A DNA stretch of 64,000 nt from Neodontobutis hainanensis (GCA_024349245.1 JALDNG010000022.1:10382501-10446500), one strand, 5' to 3'; shown: positions 24,901 through 39,184, numbered from the stretch's first letter. A program made the numbers and translations. The notes: generated by a model from the letters alone, not told the origin.

Positions 24901-27900
24901 TGTGGTCCAACAAATAATGTACAGCAAACAATGCAACTTTAATGGACTCCTGCTTTTCTTGTGTGAAAACAGTGATGGGAGAAGAAAATGACCAGATCAA
25001 CAGATGCAAATCAACAAATGGTTGTGTGCATTCTTCCAGGCTGCTGCCTCCCAGAGAGGCCATGACACTGGTCTGACTCCATTGTGCTGCTTAGAGGAGA
25101 CATTCCTGAAGGCCCTATGGCTTTTGTGCTCGGATGAAAGGCAATTCATTAGCTTTCTCTTGCTCCTCATAGGCTGATTAAGCTTAAGCCCCCGCCTCGC
25201 CCATTTTCCAACCCGGAGGTCATTGTCAAGTTTTAGTGAGGTTTTTACATTACATACATTTTCTTAGTCAATGTTTTAAAGCAGAATATGTATTAGTATT
25301 GGCTGCTGTTTTCATTTATTTGGGTACAGGTCATTATTAAGATACATTCAAAGGAACAGAAAAGTTTCAGTTTGGGTAAGGTACAGCATGGGATTTGTTC
25401 AGTTTCGTTTCAGGCTGAAGAGAAACCTACCCACGGAAAAATATGCCTTTCACAATGTCCACTTCACTGAGGCAGAATCGATGTGGCCTTATACTTTAAG
25501 TGGACACATTGTCTATTGAATGTGACAACACAATAGTTCACATTGCAGCTCTGTGTTGAGTTAAGGCCATTATTAAACTTAATAAACTAGCTATACCTGT
25601 TACCATAACAACTTTCTAGAGTTTTAAGCTGAACACAACAAGTTTGTGTCTCTGGATTTTTTTCATTCTGGGAATGGGCCTCAAGCCACAGAAGAGGAAA
25701 AGCAATTTACTGTAGTTGATCTAAAACAACAAAAACTCACAAAAACTAATATTATGGAGCTTTGTGATAATGTACCCACATAGCTCTTGGTAATAGGACA
25801 CCAAGAGATATATTCAAAGGGAATCATTCAGACTGTTTTAAACATATCACTGTAAAACTGCAATTTAATGCTTTACATTTTTGTGCACCTAGATGCCTTT
25901 GTGACATTAAAGAAGAAACCAATTCCGTTTTCCTTTTAGGGTTTTACATGACAGCTGTCAGGCTGGGGGCTATATATGCTGAGTCAGCTTAAACCAGGAT
26001 GTGAGTGGAAACAGTAAAAGTACACCTGTTTTATAGTCGGGCAAAAGTCCGGCTGCCCTTACTACCTAACAGGTACCAAAATACAGAATCGCTTGAGTTC
26101 TTTTTGCATGTTTTAAGAAATGTATCTTCCTAATGAGCTCAAAATAAATTCTACAAACCTTTTTTATTACCATCAATCAATTTTTTCTTATTGTTTGAAC
26201 AATGAGCCCCGTTGTGATCAGGAGAAGCTATTTCTGTCCTGTTATTTTACCACTGTGTGTTGTCACATTAAGAAGTTGTTTAAAGGCTGCCATGTTGGTT
26301 TTTTATAGACGTGGTACCGCTCTGCTGTTTCTGTGTGGATGTCAGACAGACATTAATGATCTTGGTGACAAAGAGAGTAACGAGCCTGGGGCTGGTTGCT
26401 AAATAGTGAAATTAGGTTTTTACACAGCAGTAGTGTTGTGGATATTATCTGAAACCAAATTTATCCCAGCCATAGTTGACCTGTCAGATCAAAGTCTAAT
26501 GGATGAATTGTTTTTAGTGTTCAACTTCCAAACAGCATTGTCCTGTCTCTTTTCACTGTTTGATTAGTGATAATAAAGAATGGTCACTAAACATGGTCTT
26601 AGAAATAGTGCCTGCATGTAGAGTGACTGTTGTTGTGGTTTCTGTTCTGGTATTGAGTGGCTGGTCTGCAGCAGATGCAGATGGTTAGATTTTCACCCAT
26701 CACTTGCCCTGCTAAACAGCATCAAGGATCAGGAGAGACCTCTTCCAGAGCTTGTCCACACTCATTAGGCAGCCGGGCCACAAAGGCACTCTGGTCCCGT
26801 AACTCTGTCTGTGTCAGCTGGCACATGATGTTGTTTGTGTGTGAGCCTGGCCTGGTTTTGGCAGCGAGGCCTCTGTTCCCTCTGTGCCACCTCTTATGGT
26901 GCACCAGTAAGATGATACGAACATGGTTGAGTTTGTTGATTTCTCATGGGAATCAAAACAGGCGGTTGCTTGTGTCTTATAAATATTAGTAAATACTGTA
27001 TAGTCATTTGTTTTTTATCAGATGTCACTGGGCTGCTTCCATCCACTGGAAAAAATACTGCCTATTTAGGCGTGGTCCCTCATTATATTATTTATATTTG
27101 GTTGTTTGTGAGCCATGTCATTTGGGCCATTGTCCAGTATAGTCTTTAATAAGCATAAGTATTTCAGCCTCTTTAACATTATTACCCGATATGTCCTTTT
27201 TTAAATCGTTCTATGCATATTTAATTACGAGCTATGCTTGCGTTTTATATTTTTCTACCAATTGAATGAATGTTATTTATTGGGGACTATCTCGATTGTT
27301 GTATAAATATGCCTGACCACAAATGACCAAAAAAAAATTTAAATTGAATTTATTAAACTGGAACAACCAACATCCAGAGTCTGCTGCAGCTTGTGGTTAA
27401 CCAGCTTTAAAAGTGCATTATCTGAACGTGTTATTGGATAAAATCTCATGTCACATTGTCTCTCCCCCACATCATGATGGAGGTTAAAAGCACATCTCAT
27501 TAGCTTGCACCTCTGTGGGCTTGTTTCCTTTGAATTCTTATGCAGTGTTTTGATCCCTGCAGGCAGTGTAACATGATTGGTTGGTTACCACAGGGTGAGC
27601 CCCATGTGGCCTTGGGAGGCAAACATTACTTTATAGTAAAGTGTTATTATTACTGTAAGTTTTATGCCTTTTAGCTTGTTGTTAACATACTTTATCTACA
27701 TACAAACAGACAGACTGACAATTACATAGTGGATCTTGCAGTCATCTTCGGCAGTTAGCACTATATTTCACTGTTGGTCGCTAAAGTAATGGAGTGCAGA
27801 AATTGATTTACCTGAATTAAGTCCATACAATAAAACACTTGACAGCAAACCTAATCCACTTAACACTGATATGGTCACTGGAGTAAAATAGTTTTACTGG

Positions 27901-30900
27901 TCTACCATTGTCTGAAACCCTGTAAATGCGTAGATGGCCTGTTTGAGGTCTTGTATCTGATTTGATGTAAGAGGACGAGATGGCAAAAAAAAATAGTTTC
28001 TGTTGTAGGAGAACCAAGTTACTGATAATAAATAACAGTAACATAACATATATTTTATCTGCTCCTTTAACTAGGCGTTTAGTGGTTATGCCCAGTTAGT
28101 TCTGTTTTTATACCAGAAGAAGCTGTGCACCAATATCACTTCCTTTTGAAGCTCCAATGTCACATTTCCCCACAGAGCCAAAAGGTCATGCCACTAATGC
28201 GTTTGGTGTTGCAGGTGCTTCTCTTGAGCTCTTTCTCTCGTTGTGTCCTTTAGTTACAGCGCTGTTGAGGAAGCTGAAGCAACAGTCCAGGGAGAGTGTG
28301 GAGGACAAGAGGCCCAAGCTGCTAAAAGCCCTTAAAGAAGTATGCTTCTTTTTATTATCTCTCTGCCTTGATGCTTTTATTAATGCCAATATAATTTACT
28401 TCTTGACCTTTGTGAAAGCTGAACAAAAAACTTGATTTTCTTTCTCTCATCTGTACTGTCATTATCACATCTATACAGTTAATAATACATTCACAGTCAC
28501 AGTTCAGTTTTTCATTCACAATTACAGTCATTACAAATGCCAGGGTGGGCAGTATTATTAAAACATGATAAAAAGTCCAACTATAATCTAGTATTTTCTT
28601 ATATCTAAGTGGGCACTACACTTAATAATACTACATTCATGATGAGTTCTGGATGTTCTCTTTGACTAGCCCTAATCTGCCGACTGCACCTTTAAACATC
28701 AGCTGGCTGGTGAAGACCTGTGGGCACAGTTGATACAAACATATTTAATTGTAGTTCTTGAGAGTTTGTTGTGGTTACTGCTTTGGCACAATTTTATGCA
28801 TGTATTACTTTAAACTAAATTTGTTGTATATTATAATACAGAATGAGCTTTTGGAGGCATCATTATCTGATGCTTTCAACTTCCCTGTTATTTTTTTAGC
28901 AACAACACCACAACAAGACAATCGGAGAGAAGCTGAGTAGATGTCACTTGGTTGTATTTGACACAAACTATAATATGTGTTGCCACTAAAAAAAAAGCAA
29001 GATATCCTTATGTTTTCTACAATTGTGGACTCACGTTTTCATGTCAAGTCTCCTCATGTTTAAAGCAATGTCAATTGTAAATGTTTTTGTTAGGGTTTTA
29101 ATTCAAGTAAATGCTAACTTTTCCAGCTGCTGAAGATATGTTTGTTTAGTTTGTCCTATTAAAAAGAACAATATTTAGCATTCTCGGAATATGTTTTTGG
29201 GATATGACCTGGACAAGACTAGCTTCATTTGAGTAAATATTGGCACTTTCCCATTGGGTCTTATTTCCGAAGTGAGAATTTTCACATGTTGCCTAATCAA
29301 CACACTGCAGTGTTTACCTCTTCCTTTCAGCAACATATTACACAGTTAGAACCACAGCAGGTCTTCCATAACCTTCTGACAATTTAAAGTGTGTCATACC
29401 ATCTTGTTCACATGCCTGGAATTGTCTACAAACAACTTGACCGTCCCTCAGTCTGTCATTGTTTCTCAGAAATGACAGAGATAAGAATACTCTTGATCCC
29501 CACCCTTTTAATGCCGTCACTGCAGGTCAGATTGAGCTCGTCCCAGCACTGACGAGATTAGTGCATCCACTGCCACTAACGCGCAGGAGAATTGGACTGT
29601 ATTGCGTTGTGGCAGTGAGCCGTGATTTATTTTCAGCAGTCCTGTAGGCTGCTGTTAAAGCTTTACTTTCACTTTATGTTGTAACGTTTAAAATGAAAGT
29701 GTAGTTTGTAGTGTTGTGCACAGTGTTTCCACTCCTATAAAATCAAGTGTTTAACCTTTTTTTTTATCATATTCTCTTACAGCTTGGAGACTTTTATCTG
29801 GAGCTCCATTGGGACTTTCAAAGTTGGGGTGAGGTTTACTTTCTTTTCCACAAGAATGATAACAGATCATTACTTTCTTTCGTTGGAATCTCTTATCCTT
29901 TCTAAAAATCTGTCCTTGGGGAAGCTAAATCTTAAAATAAGAAAAAAAGACTCAAGATGATTTGTCTATTTTAACTTTGGGCCATTAAGGGTTTTGACTG
30001 CTGATAAATGCTGAAAATCTCCTTTCCCTATGACCTTGAAATAACGATTACACTAAAATAGGTATCTTTGCTGTGTTGGGGTTTACAAATGTCAATATAA
30101 TACATTTGCAGCTAAATAAATGTACATAGGTTTTATCTGGCAGTGGTGCAGATTCTGTTACCTGACATACAATACTCATATTGGGTATGGTATTGCACTA
30201 CAAGGCTCTAAAGCTGATTTTGCTGAGTTTGCACTAGTCTAGTCTTACTAAAGAACTAGACCTTCATTCTCTATACTCACTGTATGTTTGTAAATTATTA
30301 AAAAGGTGGTTACAATTACATAACACATACACAATAGAAACAACTGTGTCTGAACACAGTGTCGAGAAAAGATTAGAACAATGCTTCGATGAAATGAGGC
30401 ATTCGGAAAATGATATGTCTTAAATGACCCATGATCATTTTTAAGAGCCTAGAAAATAATCTGGTTTAAACCAACACAGTCCTGTGGGTATCTGGGACAG
30501 CTGTAGTGTTTTCTCTTTGGGCAAGCTTAGACTCCCTGTGATGCTCCACTGGGTTTACCTAAATGTAGCAGACATCGTCAGAATTACTTTGACTTTGACC
30601 TGTTAAATCTCTTTTGGTGCAATGTAGTAACAGCCAAGGTCAGTCCTGTCTTTGAGTTTGCTTAAACGATGGTGGCTGTAGCGTATGAAATATTTAGGTT
30701 TTTCGTTGTGCATGTTATAGCTGGAATGTGGCACTGGCCTCTACATACTGTTAAAGCAGGGGATGGCTGTCATTACTGAGCAAAGTTTCTATATTTAGGC
30801 GACTCTCTAATGTTTCTTAAAATCCTTCTCTTTTTATGTTGCAGTGCCTTTGCTCTCCAGAATCCTGCCTTCCGATGCGTGTAAGATCTACAAGCAGGGC

Positions 30901-33900
30901 ATTAACATCAGGCAAGTTCTGTCAACAAATGTGCACAGTTACACCAGCACTTTTTATTCATAACCATTTATGATGGTATTGTGTGCTTGTGACCTCTTTT
31001 TTCACTCTACCTCCCACCAAGTTTGTCAAACTAGAAAATAAAATCAATTGCTGCAAAGGCACTTTTTAGGGCTGTGATATAAAAAAAAAAAAAAAAAGAC
31101 AAATGTTGAAAGGCCCCAGTGAAACTATCATTGGAGACGTTCATGAATCATTTTATTAATTATTTATTATTTATTTTTAGAATTAGTGAATAATTTCTTT
31201 TGTCTGTATAGATGCCATTTTTTTCAGCACATACACCAAAAAAGTTTAACACAACCTTTTGATGTGTTGTCATTCTTCTCAGGGACCGCTCGTAGTTGTC
31301 TAATTTGGTATTCAAAATGTCTTTATTATCCTGGAGTTACAGGGCAGAAGTAAAAGAGGAAAAAACTGTCCCGGCAAGTTCATTTGCATTCAGTCAGTAC
31401 ATTGTGTCAAGCTGTCAGACCCTTCCTTTGCACTGCATTGTGTCTGGTCTGCTGTCACACCTCACTCAAGGACAGTGCATTTTGACAAAGTAAAAGCAAG
31501 TGTTGTTAGTCTCCCCTGGCAATCTTTAACAAACACACTGTCTGAACAATCATGGTGCACTGCTCTTTTTTCCACACACTTTTGACGATGCTTTGAAGCC
31601 TTAACACTAAGCCATTTCCCATGTTTTTGCAATTTTCTTTCTGTTGACAGGCTAGACACTACCCTCATTGACTTTAGCGATATGAAGTGCCAACGTGGTG
31701 ACCTCAGTTTCATCTTCAACGGCAATGCTATTCCCTCTGAGTCTTTTGTGGTGCTGGACAATGAACAGAAAGTTTACCAGCGGATACACCATGAGGTGTG
31801 TGATGAAAAAAAAAAACAATAAATGCATTAACATAAGCTATTTGACACTTTCATAAATCCCTCAGACTAGGGACTAGTTGTGGACTTATAAAGTCTGCAC
31901 AAACCTACCTGAACTGTCTTATAGTGGTCTGTTTTCTTTGTTTCGAGCAGTGAGCTGTTTCTGGGGTAAATATACCCATTGGCTCTTCTTCATTGAAATT
32001 GGCCATTACATTACCAATAAATATGCTCGACCATCATTGGAGATTGAATCACTAGTCAGTTTGCAATTTCAGTCACAAAATGTGATGATCCCTGGTGGGC
32101 CAATTTTGGCTGCCGGGTCCCAGTATGGGCCCCCCTGAACTAGAGGCAGGTGTAAAAATACAGCATACATTTTATTTCAATATGAAAACCTGAGACTAAT
32201 GTGAGTGTTAAAGTTTGAATCACTGAGTAACCCATGATACCATTGTGTAAGTGCTAAATGTGGTATCAATAATAATAATACAGAGATTCTGTAATACTCG
32301 ACACATACAAAAATGATCATCTACAATAATCTGTGTTACTGCCTGGAGAACCAAACACCGAGACGCCAGCCCGGGTTCTAATATTAATAAGGGCTATGTA
32401 ATTATATACAATAATATGATGTCACAAGGTTATATCAATGTTTCATATTGTCCTGCTCCACTGTCACTTTCTTGATTATTAGAATGACCAGTGTATTCGT
32501 AGTAGCTTAAATGCAGTGTTTGTGTCATTGTAATTACAACAGAGTAATATACTTTAATTCAATATACAATAATAATCACTGTAGTACATAGAGACCAAAT
32601 GGCACAGAGTTATAATGGTATAAAGTGTCGTAACTAATATGAACATTTTCCTTCTTGTATTTTCAGGAATCAGAAATGGAGACAGAGGAGGAAGTGGACA
32701 TTTTAATGAGCAGTGATGTTTACTCTGCCACACTGTCCACTAAGTCCATCACATTTTCCAGAGCGCAGACTGGTTGGCTGTTCAGAGAAGACAAGACGGT
32801 AGGTTTGAGAGTATCATGTCTGGGGCACTTGGTTCAAATTCAAAATTTCTGGAATCTTAAGCCCCAGACAGAAAAGTAAGGGGTTTGATATATCGCCTCA
32901 GGAATTAAAGAAATTAGGAAAAACTTTGGTTCCCAGATGCACATTGTAAATATTTGTCTGCGGCATGTTTTTTCACCCTTTTAAACTTTTTTACTACTTA
33001 CCTGAGCTATGTTTTCCATCATAGTCAGGAAATCAGAGTTAATAAATCAAGGAAGGAACCACAGATGAAAGGCTCAAGATTTAAAAACAATGCAGAGTGA
33101 CTAGGGGGCAGCGTATGAGTTATGTGGCTGATACTGTCATTGCCTCTTGCGCCAGTGTCCCGTTCAGTTGTTACAATGGGAATTGGTTTCTTAGATTAAA
33201 AAAAAAAAAACTCATCTAAACATTTCTCTCATTTTTAGGAACGTGTGGGAAACTTCTTAGCAGATTTTTATTCTGTAAACGGCCTGGTACTGGAGTCCCG
33301 GAAGAGACGGGAACATCTCAGTGAAGAAGACATCTTGAGGAACAAAGCCATCATGGAAAGTCTGAGCAAAGGAGGAAACCTCATCGAGCAGAACTTTGAG
33401 GTGTGGTGTTAATTGTCTAACTGTGCATTTCATGTGATAATCATCTGTTGACCACAACTAATCTTGCATATACAACATAAAAACACCAGCTGTTTTAGCA
33501 GCGTGTTACTGACAGAGGTCTGTAAAGTTAGCCTTGCAAGTTAGACTCCTCGTTCTATCAGCAAGGAGTCCATTTTCCTCAAGGCGGGGCCTGGTGGGGC
33601 ATGACCTTAGCAGGGCAACAATCTACAAAGAAGTAAAAAAACAGAGGTAGCGTGCATACAGTGCACCAATCCAACTTGGCGTAAAGGGGAGTGCCTGTAA
33701 ATGACTTTAAACATGTAAGGTTATCTTGTTATTTAACAAAACGATTTAAGAGCAGATGCAAACAAACTCGCGGCAGTCCAGCGCAACATCTTGACTGTTT
33801 TGAACAAGGTCTTGGGTCGCCTAAGTGTGACGCAAGGCAACCCTGGAGTGACATTCAAATTTGATTGGTCAGTTCAGAAGCTACTGAAAGGATTCATTGG

Positions 33901-36900
33901 TTTATGATGCTTTGCCAGAGTTACTGTATGTAGAATATACAGAGCTCACGTCAGACTGTGCCAGGCTACTGTAGTCATCATGTTGTAATTTATGTTTTAC
34001 AATGCAGGAGACTATATCCTTGTACAGAATATTGGTATAAAATATAAGGTGTGACTTCTATTTTGTGATTAAATACAGTCATCACCAAAAGAGATGCCAG
34101 CTATAACCTAGAATTAAACTTTGAACCTAATTGACGTCAGCAAGGTTTGACTGTTACATATTGATTTAATTTTATTTCCCCTCCCCATATGACATCAGGT
34201 CAGTGTATTCCCGCTTATCACTGTCCAACTCAAATTGAACTTTAGGTGTTCTTGCATCTACTTTATTAACAAAGAACGATGTGATCCAGTTGAAGCACAC
34301 TGTGTTCTGTAAATAAATGCTGTGACTTATATCTGCAGCTTAACCACCAGTCCAACCCTGAAACTCTCCTGTCCCGTTGGAATCTTGGGGTAGGACATCC
34401 CCATTCAGACAAAGCAAACCTTTTAGTTCTCACAGATGGCATGGACTTCTGTAAACTTGGCATGCATTTATCTCAGCATTCTTGCCTGACTTCTCCCTTT
34501 TTGTTTCTCTAGTGTTTTTATTTTGGACTGAAAATAATGAGAGGCTATCACTCAACACTGTGTGAGAGACAGAATACTAAACCTGAACCCCACTTTGCAC
34601 CCCTTGAGACTCAACTATGCCACCATGTGGTGACTGCCACAAGCTGCACTTGTTCACATAAAACAGCCTCTGTTATCTGTCACTCCCTCACAAAAGTATG
34701 TTCTAGAGCTTAGTTAAAAAGCCTTTGTCTAAACACAAAACATAAAGCTACTCTCACAAAAGACAGCCTTGCAACTATCAATAGAGTTTTTGTCTCCATT
34801 TACTGTGGTTAGCTTGGTTTTATCTTTGGGCTTTGTCCTTTTTCTATTCACTATTGTTTGAATTAGTTTCAAATGACTGTTTTATTAAGTTTTGAAGAAG
34901 TAGTTTTTGTAACATAGTATTAAGTTGGAGTGTGATAGCTGTGTTTACCACAGAGAGACTCAGCTTTGAGCTTGTGGAAACAGGGAGTGTGGTGCTTTTA
35001 AACAGGGCTTCAAACAATTCATCGCACGAATGAAGCTCAAAGCTGATGGTGCCGTGGAATGATGGAGGGGTGGAGTGGCATACCAGAAACTCAGCCCTGG
35101 GCAGCCTGTGTCTTCTGTCCAGACCAAAACAGCAGCGCCCCAAACCTCCAAACATTTCTGTGATCTTTTGTTCATGTGTCAAAGAGACGTCTCTGGTCAT
35201 AGTCTTTTTCTATGCTTTTCCAAACATTTCTGCTCTAGTTTTTTTTTTTTTTTTTTAACTGTAGCTCGGTAAAGCAAGGTCAGGCAGTCTAATTTTCATT
35301 TTTGCTGACAGACCTAGCAGTATTGTAGGAGAAAAAAAAAGTTTTTCGGGAGAGCTTACTGGAACTCATCCAAGTTGCCTATCAGGTTCTGCATGAACAG
35401 ATTTTCACGTTAATAAACTATTTGAAGCACCTTCATCATATGGCCTTTGGAATCAATAAACGCTCTTACTTTGGCACTGTATTTAACTCATAGACAGAGT
35501 CATTTGAATCCCAAACCAGTCCAACATTTTAAAGGCTCTAGCAAAACCAGTTGCCAAACTTATAGGTTATCAGGTTACATTTTACTGTTAGATATCAATC
35601 AGACCATGGAGTAGTTTTGTTGTTTTAGAGTAGTTACAGTGAGTATTGTAGTTTATTGATGCACTGGGCCCCTCTAGTGGCTGGTCAGTTTGTTTTTATA
35701 TCTGTGTGTGTATTTTCCAAGGCAAAAAACTCTGCCCGGCCAATAAAAAAGTCACTCTAAAATCCATTGATGAAATAACCTGGTTATAGTTAGATGACCT
35801 CCTTCTTTGGGCTCATAATGTTGCTGAAACTAGACCTGACGGGTGCATCACTCTCTTCTTACCCTGATGATGCCCGTCAATCTGGACTCATCAGACCACA
35901 TTGCTCCAGAGTCCAATTTTTATCTGAGCAAATTGAAGCCTTTTCCCCCCATTAGCCTCACTGACAAATGGTTTTCTTAAGGCTACACAGCTTTTTAGTC
36001 CCAGTCCCTTGAGTTCCCGACGCACTGTGCATTTGTGGAAAATGCTCTTACCTTCACTATTAAAGATAGTTGGGAGTTCTACTGTTGTTTTTTTCATTTC
36101 ACAAAATGTTTCAGTGATCGTCAATTATGATCATTCAAGATTTTTTGCCAACCACATTTCTTCCTCAATCAGTGATGGTTTCCCACTTTTCTTTCTGCAA
36201 TCCATTTTACAGTTCTTAACCCAATTTTAGTAGTTTTAGCAATCTCCTTAGATGTTTTCTTTGCTTGATACATGCCATATAAATTGACATTTCTGTAACA
36301 GATTAACGTCTTTTCCACGACCACAGGATGTGTCTTCTGATAGGACTGTTTAAGAAATGAGAAACTACTCACTGCATCAGATTGGGATAAATAACTTGTT
36401 GCAAGCTGAGACATAATTATTCAGCAAGTAATTATTCAATGGGGGCTCTTACCTATTTGTTTGGTTAAATTAGTGACATTTTGGGGGGCTGGGCAGTGTA
36501 TAAGGCAATAGATAAAAAGGAGGAAAAAGGACTGTCTGCACTGGACAGAGATTATATTTGTACTCACACAGTGTCATGTCTTTTAGCTGTTTCAGTTTGA
36601 TTTGTTTTGTCTTCACATTTAACCTTAATTTATTTGCTTTCAGCCAATGAGAAGGCAATCCTTAACCGCTCCAACACCCAACACGGTATCATGGGAAGAA
36701 TACATCACTGCTGACAATGGAAGGTAAGTGTCCAAAGACAAAGGCTTGGCTTGGCTTATTTGATGCTTGCTTAAGCCTTTGGTGATCTTTTAATTAAGTT
36801 TTAAAGAACTCAAAATATTTTTTGTTCTAAAACCACAGCTGCGCAAACTATGAGACAATAATCTGAAGCATTCCTCCAACATTTTTTTAGAGCGCCACAT

Positions 36901-37537
36901 CTAGGAAGAGAGCTGGTCTGCAAAGAAAGCAAGAAGAACTTCAAAGCCACGATAGCCATGAGTCAAGACTTCCCTTTGGGCATTGAATCGTGAGTCCTTT
37001 AATCTCACTTGGCATTCAGACATTCTCCGCCATAAACAATAACACCAACCAGGATTCATAAAGTTTTCAGGGCAAGTAAATAAAACTGACACCGATGGCA
37101 ATAGTGTCATCTTAAAAGGCCAAATGTGAAGGGATTATTTGAATCTACATATTGATTTTCAGACCTCATTCAATTTGGACGTGCTGTTTGTGTCACGTTT
37201 GTGTAAGTGTTAAGAAAAACTGTCTCTGCCCCAGGTTGTTAAATGTACTGGAAGTGATTGCACCGTTCAAGCACTTTAATAAACTCAGGGAGTTTGTTCA
37301 GATGAAGCTCCCACCGGGCTTTCCCGTCAAGCTTGGTAAGTAAACACCTGAAAATGAATTGTACTTTTTTCTGATATGATGTTAAAAAGATGAATTTCTC
37401 CTGCAGATATTCCTGTCTTTCCCACAATCACCGCTACAGTGACATTTCAGGAGTTTCGCTACGATAAGTTTGAGCAATCAATTTTTACCATTCCTGATGA
37501 GTACAGAGAAGACCCTAGCCGCTTTCCGGACCTTTAA
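18987..37537 (+). CDS. ankrd13c: Ankyrin repeat domain-containing protein 13C
   Basis: ER-associated member of the ANKRD13 family. The human protein is described as a chaperone regulating biogenesis of G-protein-coupled receptors. Coding exons are 18987-19365, 20474-20515, 24741-24845, 28254-28339, 29783-29828, 30845-30911, 31651-31795, 32667-32798, 33239-33400, 36644-36723, 36891-36989, 37235-37335 and 37407-37537. Frame is kept throughout, giving 524 residues (human 541). The N-terminal 90 residues are polar and Q/N/T-rich. Ankyrin-type motifs follow, with GNTPLHLAVMMGHK at residue 127 and NAQGWSPLAEAISYGD after it. The rest is the family's conserved domain, with RLDTTLIDFSDMKCQRGDLS, QTGWLFREDKT, RKRREHLSEEDILRNK, VTFQEFRYD and the C-terminal DPSRFPDL. 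The ATG is fixed by an in-frame stop six bases upstream. The intron after exon 6 uses a GC donor (30912-30913); all others are GT-AG. Confidence 0.97.
19366..29782. other. ankrd13c: Introns 1-4 of ankrd13c
   Basis: Three of these introns exceed 3 kb or 1 kb (1.1, 4.2, 3.4 and 1.4 kb). They are AT-rich and hold short T runs (19852-19865, 24120-24145) but no clear transposon. I see no nested gene on either strand. A 10-bp perfect hairpin lies at 19931-19956. A somewhat GC-richer stretch at about 29490-29650 could be conserved non-coding DNA, untested. Confidence 0.6.
29829..36643. other. ankrd13c: Introns 5-9 of ankrd13c
   Basis: Introns between the short exons 5 to 10. They contain an A run at 31081-31097, an AAT-rich patch near 32268-32281, a T run at 35239-35256 and, in intron 9, the Tc1-like remnant at 35770-36440 listed separately. 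No nested gene was seen. Confidence 0.6.
35770..36440 (-). mobile_element. Tc1-like transposase remnant in ankrd13c intron 9
   Basis: On the minus strand, 36414-36169 reads KKTSKEIAKTTKIGLRTVK, the N-terminal DNA-binding helix-turn-helix region of a Tc1-like transposase. After a frame change, 36124-35891 reads ELKGLGLKSCVALRKP and KRLQFA. Further on is WSDES with the first catalytic aspartate, then IRVRRE after a small deletion. At least one frameshift, internal stops and loss of the C-terminal catalytic half make it non-functional. Terminal repeats were not delimited, so the ends are approximate. It lies antisense to ankrd13c. Confidence 0.8.
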
Positions 37538-38990
37538 CCTCTCAAGCTAGAGATACTTTTTTTTTTTTACTGCAAAATGTACTTTTCCAAACACAAAGTG
37601 ACATTCTAAAGGGGAAAATACTATTAATTCCCACTTTAACATAATGGATGAGCTCAACCACCTGGCCCTGTTTATAAAAAAAAAAAACTAAACCAAAAAA
37701 AAAGGTTTGTGTAGTCACCATCCTCGACGGATTTACAGTATCAAAAATGTATGACTTTATGTTGAAACAGATGCCCTTAAATACATTTACAAGAAGTGCA
37801 GTCCACTGTTTCAAACATTATCTAAGGGCATTGAATTTTTATGATTAACAGCAAGTATGAGGTGTCGCTCAGTAAAGTTGAGCACTGAGTAAATGATTTG
37901 TATGCAAGTTTGTATGTACTGTTTATAAAAAGGGAGTGTATTTAACTGACCGTAGTGAGCCACTGATATTATTGTATGAGAGGGCAGAGTTCCACTAAAA
38001 CTGACTTTTCGACTTAGTGGACATTTTTCTACAAGACATCCCTTGGATTGTTTAGAACCAGGTTAGTTTGAGAGAAAACTAAATAATGTAATTAAATTAC
38101 TTTTCACTGGGTTTAAAAAAGCATTAGCGTATACTATAATCTTTAAACCTATTAAAGTTTATGTTCCAAAGATGCACCAGCTCCTCAGATGCTGACAGTT
38201 ACTTCAATGAAGTAGCTACTTAGATCAAATAACTTCACAACATCACATCTTGTATCACTCTGCGTATTCTAAGAGTGTGTATGTGGATCAGTGTGTTTCT
38301 TACAGGGCATGGTGTAGCATCACTGACGTCTGGGCACTATGTAGACACACTACAGATTCTCACAGTACACCGAGTGAGAAAAGTTCACTTTGTGAAATTT
38401 AACTCTTGGTCTTTTAAACTTGTCATTTATTCGAGGCAATGTTAGTAATGCTTCACAGTTTAAGGTACCACAGATCCTCTGTAAGATACAGTAGCTGGGT
38501 TTTATAACAGTACAGTCTCTGCAAGAACCAAACTTGGACTTAAGGATGTACTGAATTTAACGATGTTTCTGTTTTACACAAAAACATATTCTGTGCACAC
38601 TATGTAAATACATATTTCATTATGTTTTTGTATTTTATATGTGTGTGAAGAAAGATGTGGATTTCTTTGTAGGTTATGTTTACTTTTTGATTTGTAAAGT
38701 CAAATTGTAAAAGACAATTTGAAAGTGCCCAGTCACTTTCAAATTGTCTTTTTTTTTTTTTTGCTTTTGCAGTAGGTACCTACACTAAAGGAGAAAAACA
38801 CAAAGCAGTGGAAATTTAAAATCCAAAAGGCGTTTGCTGCAGACAGCCTTGACTCTATTGTGTTCTTACATCTGCTGCTATGGTGTTTGAGCCTGCAGAA
38901 TGTTATCAACTCTGGATGCTAAATGCTCAACCACAAGGAACAATAAAACAATGTGCATTTCTACCCTTATAATAAAAACAGTTTAACAGC
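37538..38990 (+). other. ankrd13c: ankrd13c 3' UTR with two poly(A) signals
   Basis: Non-coding sequence following the TAA at 37535-37537. AATAAA signals occur at 38942-38947 and about 38971-38976, so the transcript probably ends near 38960-39000. The region contains a T run at 37558-37568, A runs at 37677-37701 and the perfect hairpin at 38709-38752. The true end needs transcript evidence. Confidence 0.65.
38700..38752 (+). other. ankrd13c: Perfect hairpin with an alternative fold, ankrd13c 3' UTR
   Basis: Bases 38709-38727 are perfectly complementary to 38734-38752: a 19-bp stem with a 6-base loop, directly followed by a T run. The segment 38714-38722 can instead pair with 38700-38708 (9 bp), so the two hairpins are mutually exclusive. 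There is no coding content. Confidence 0.85.
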
Positions 38991-39184
38991 ATTCTTCAGT
39001 ACCGGCTCAGTTAAAGGACACGTGCCTCTTCACTAACATTATACATTGTTCCTTAGTTTGTTTTCTGTAGAATAATAGCCAGCTACATGTCAATTGTACA
39101 GCAAAACTATACATCTGCTACACGATTTTTATATAAAAATAAATCCACACGCAACAATGTTTCAGTATAGCTCCACTATTGTTT

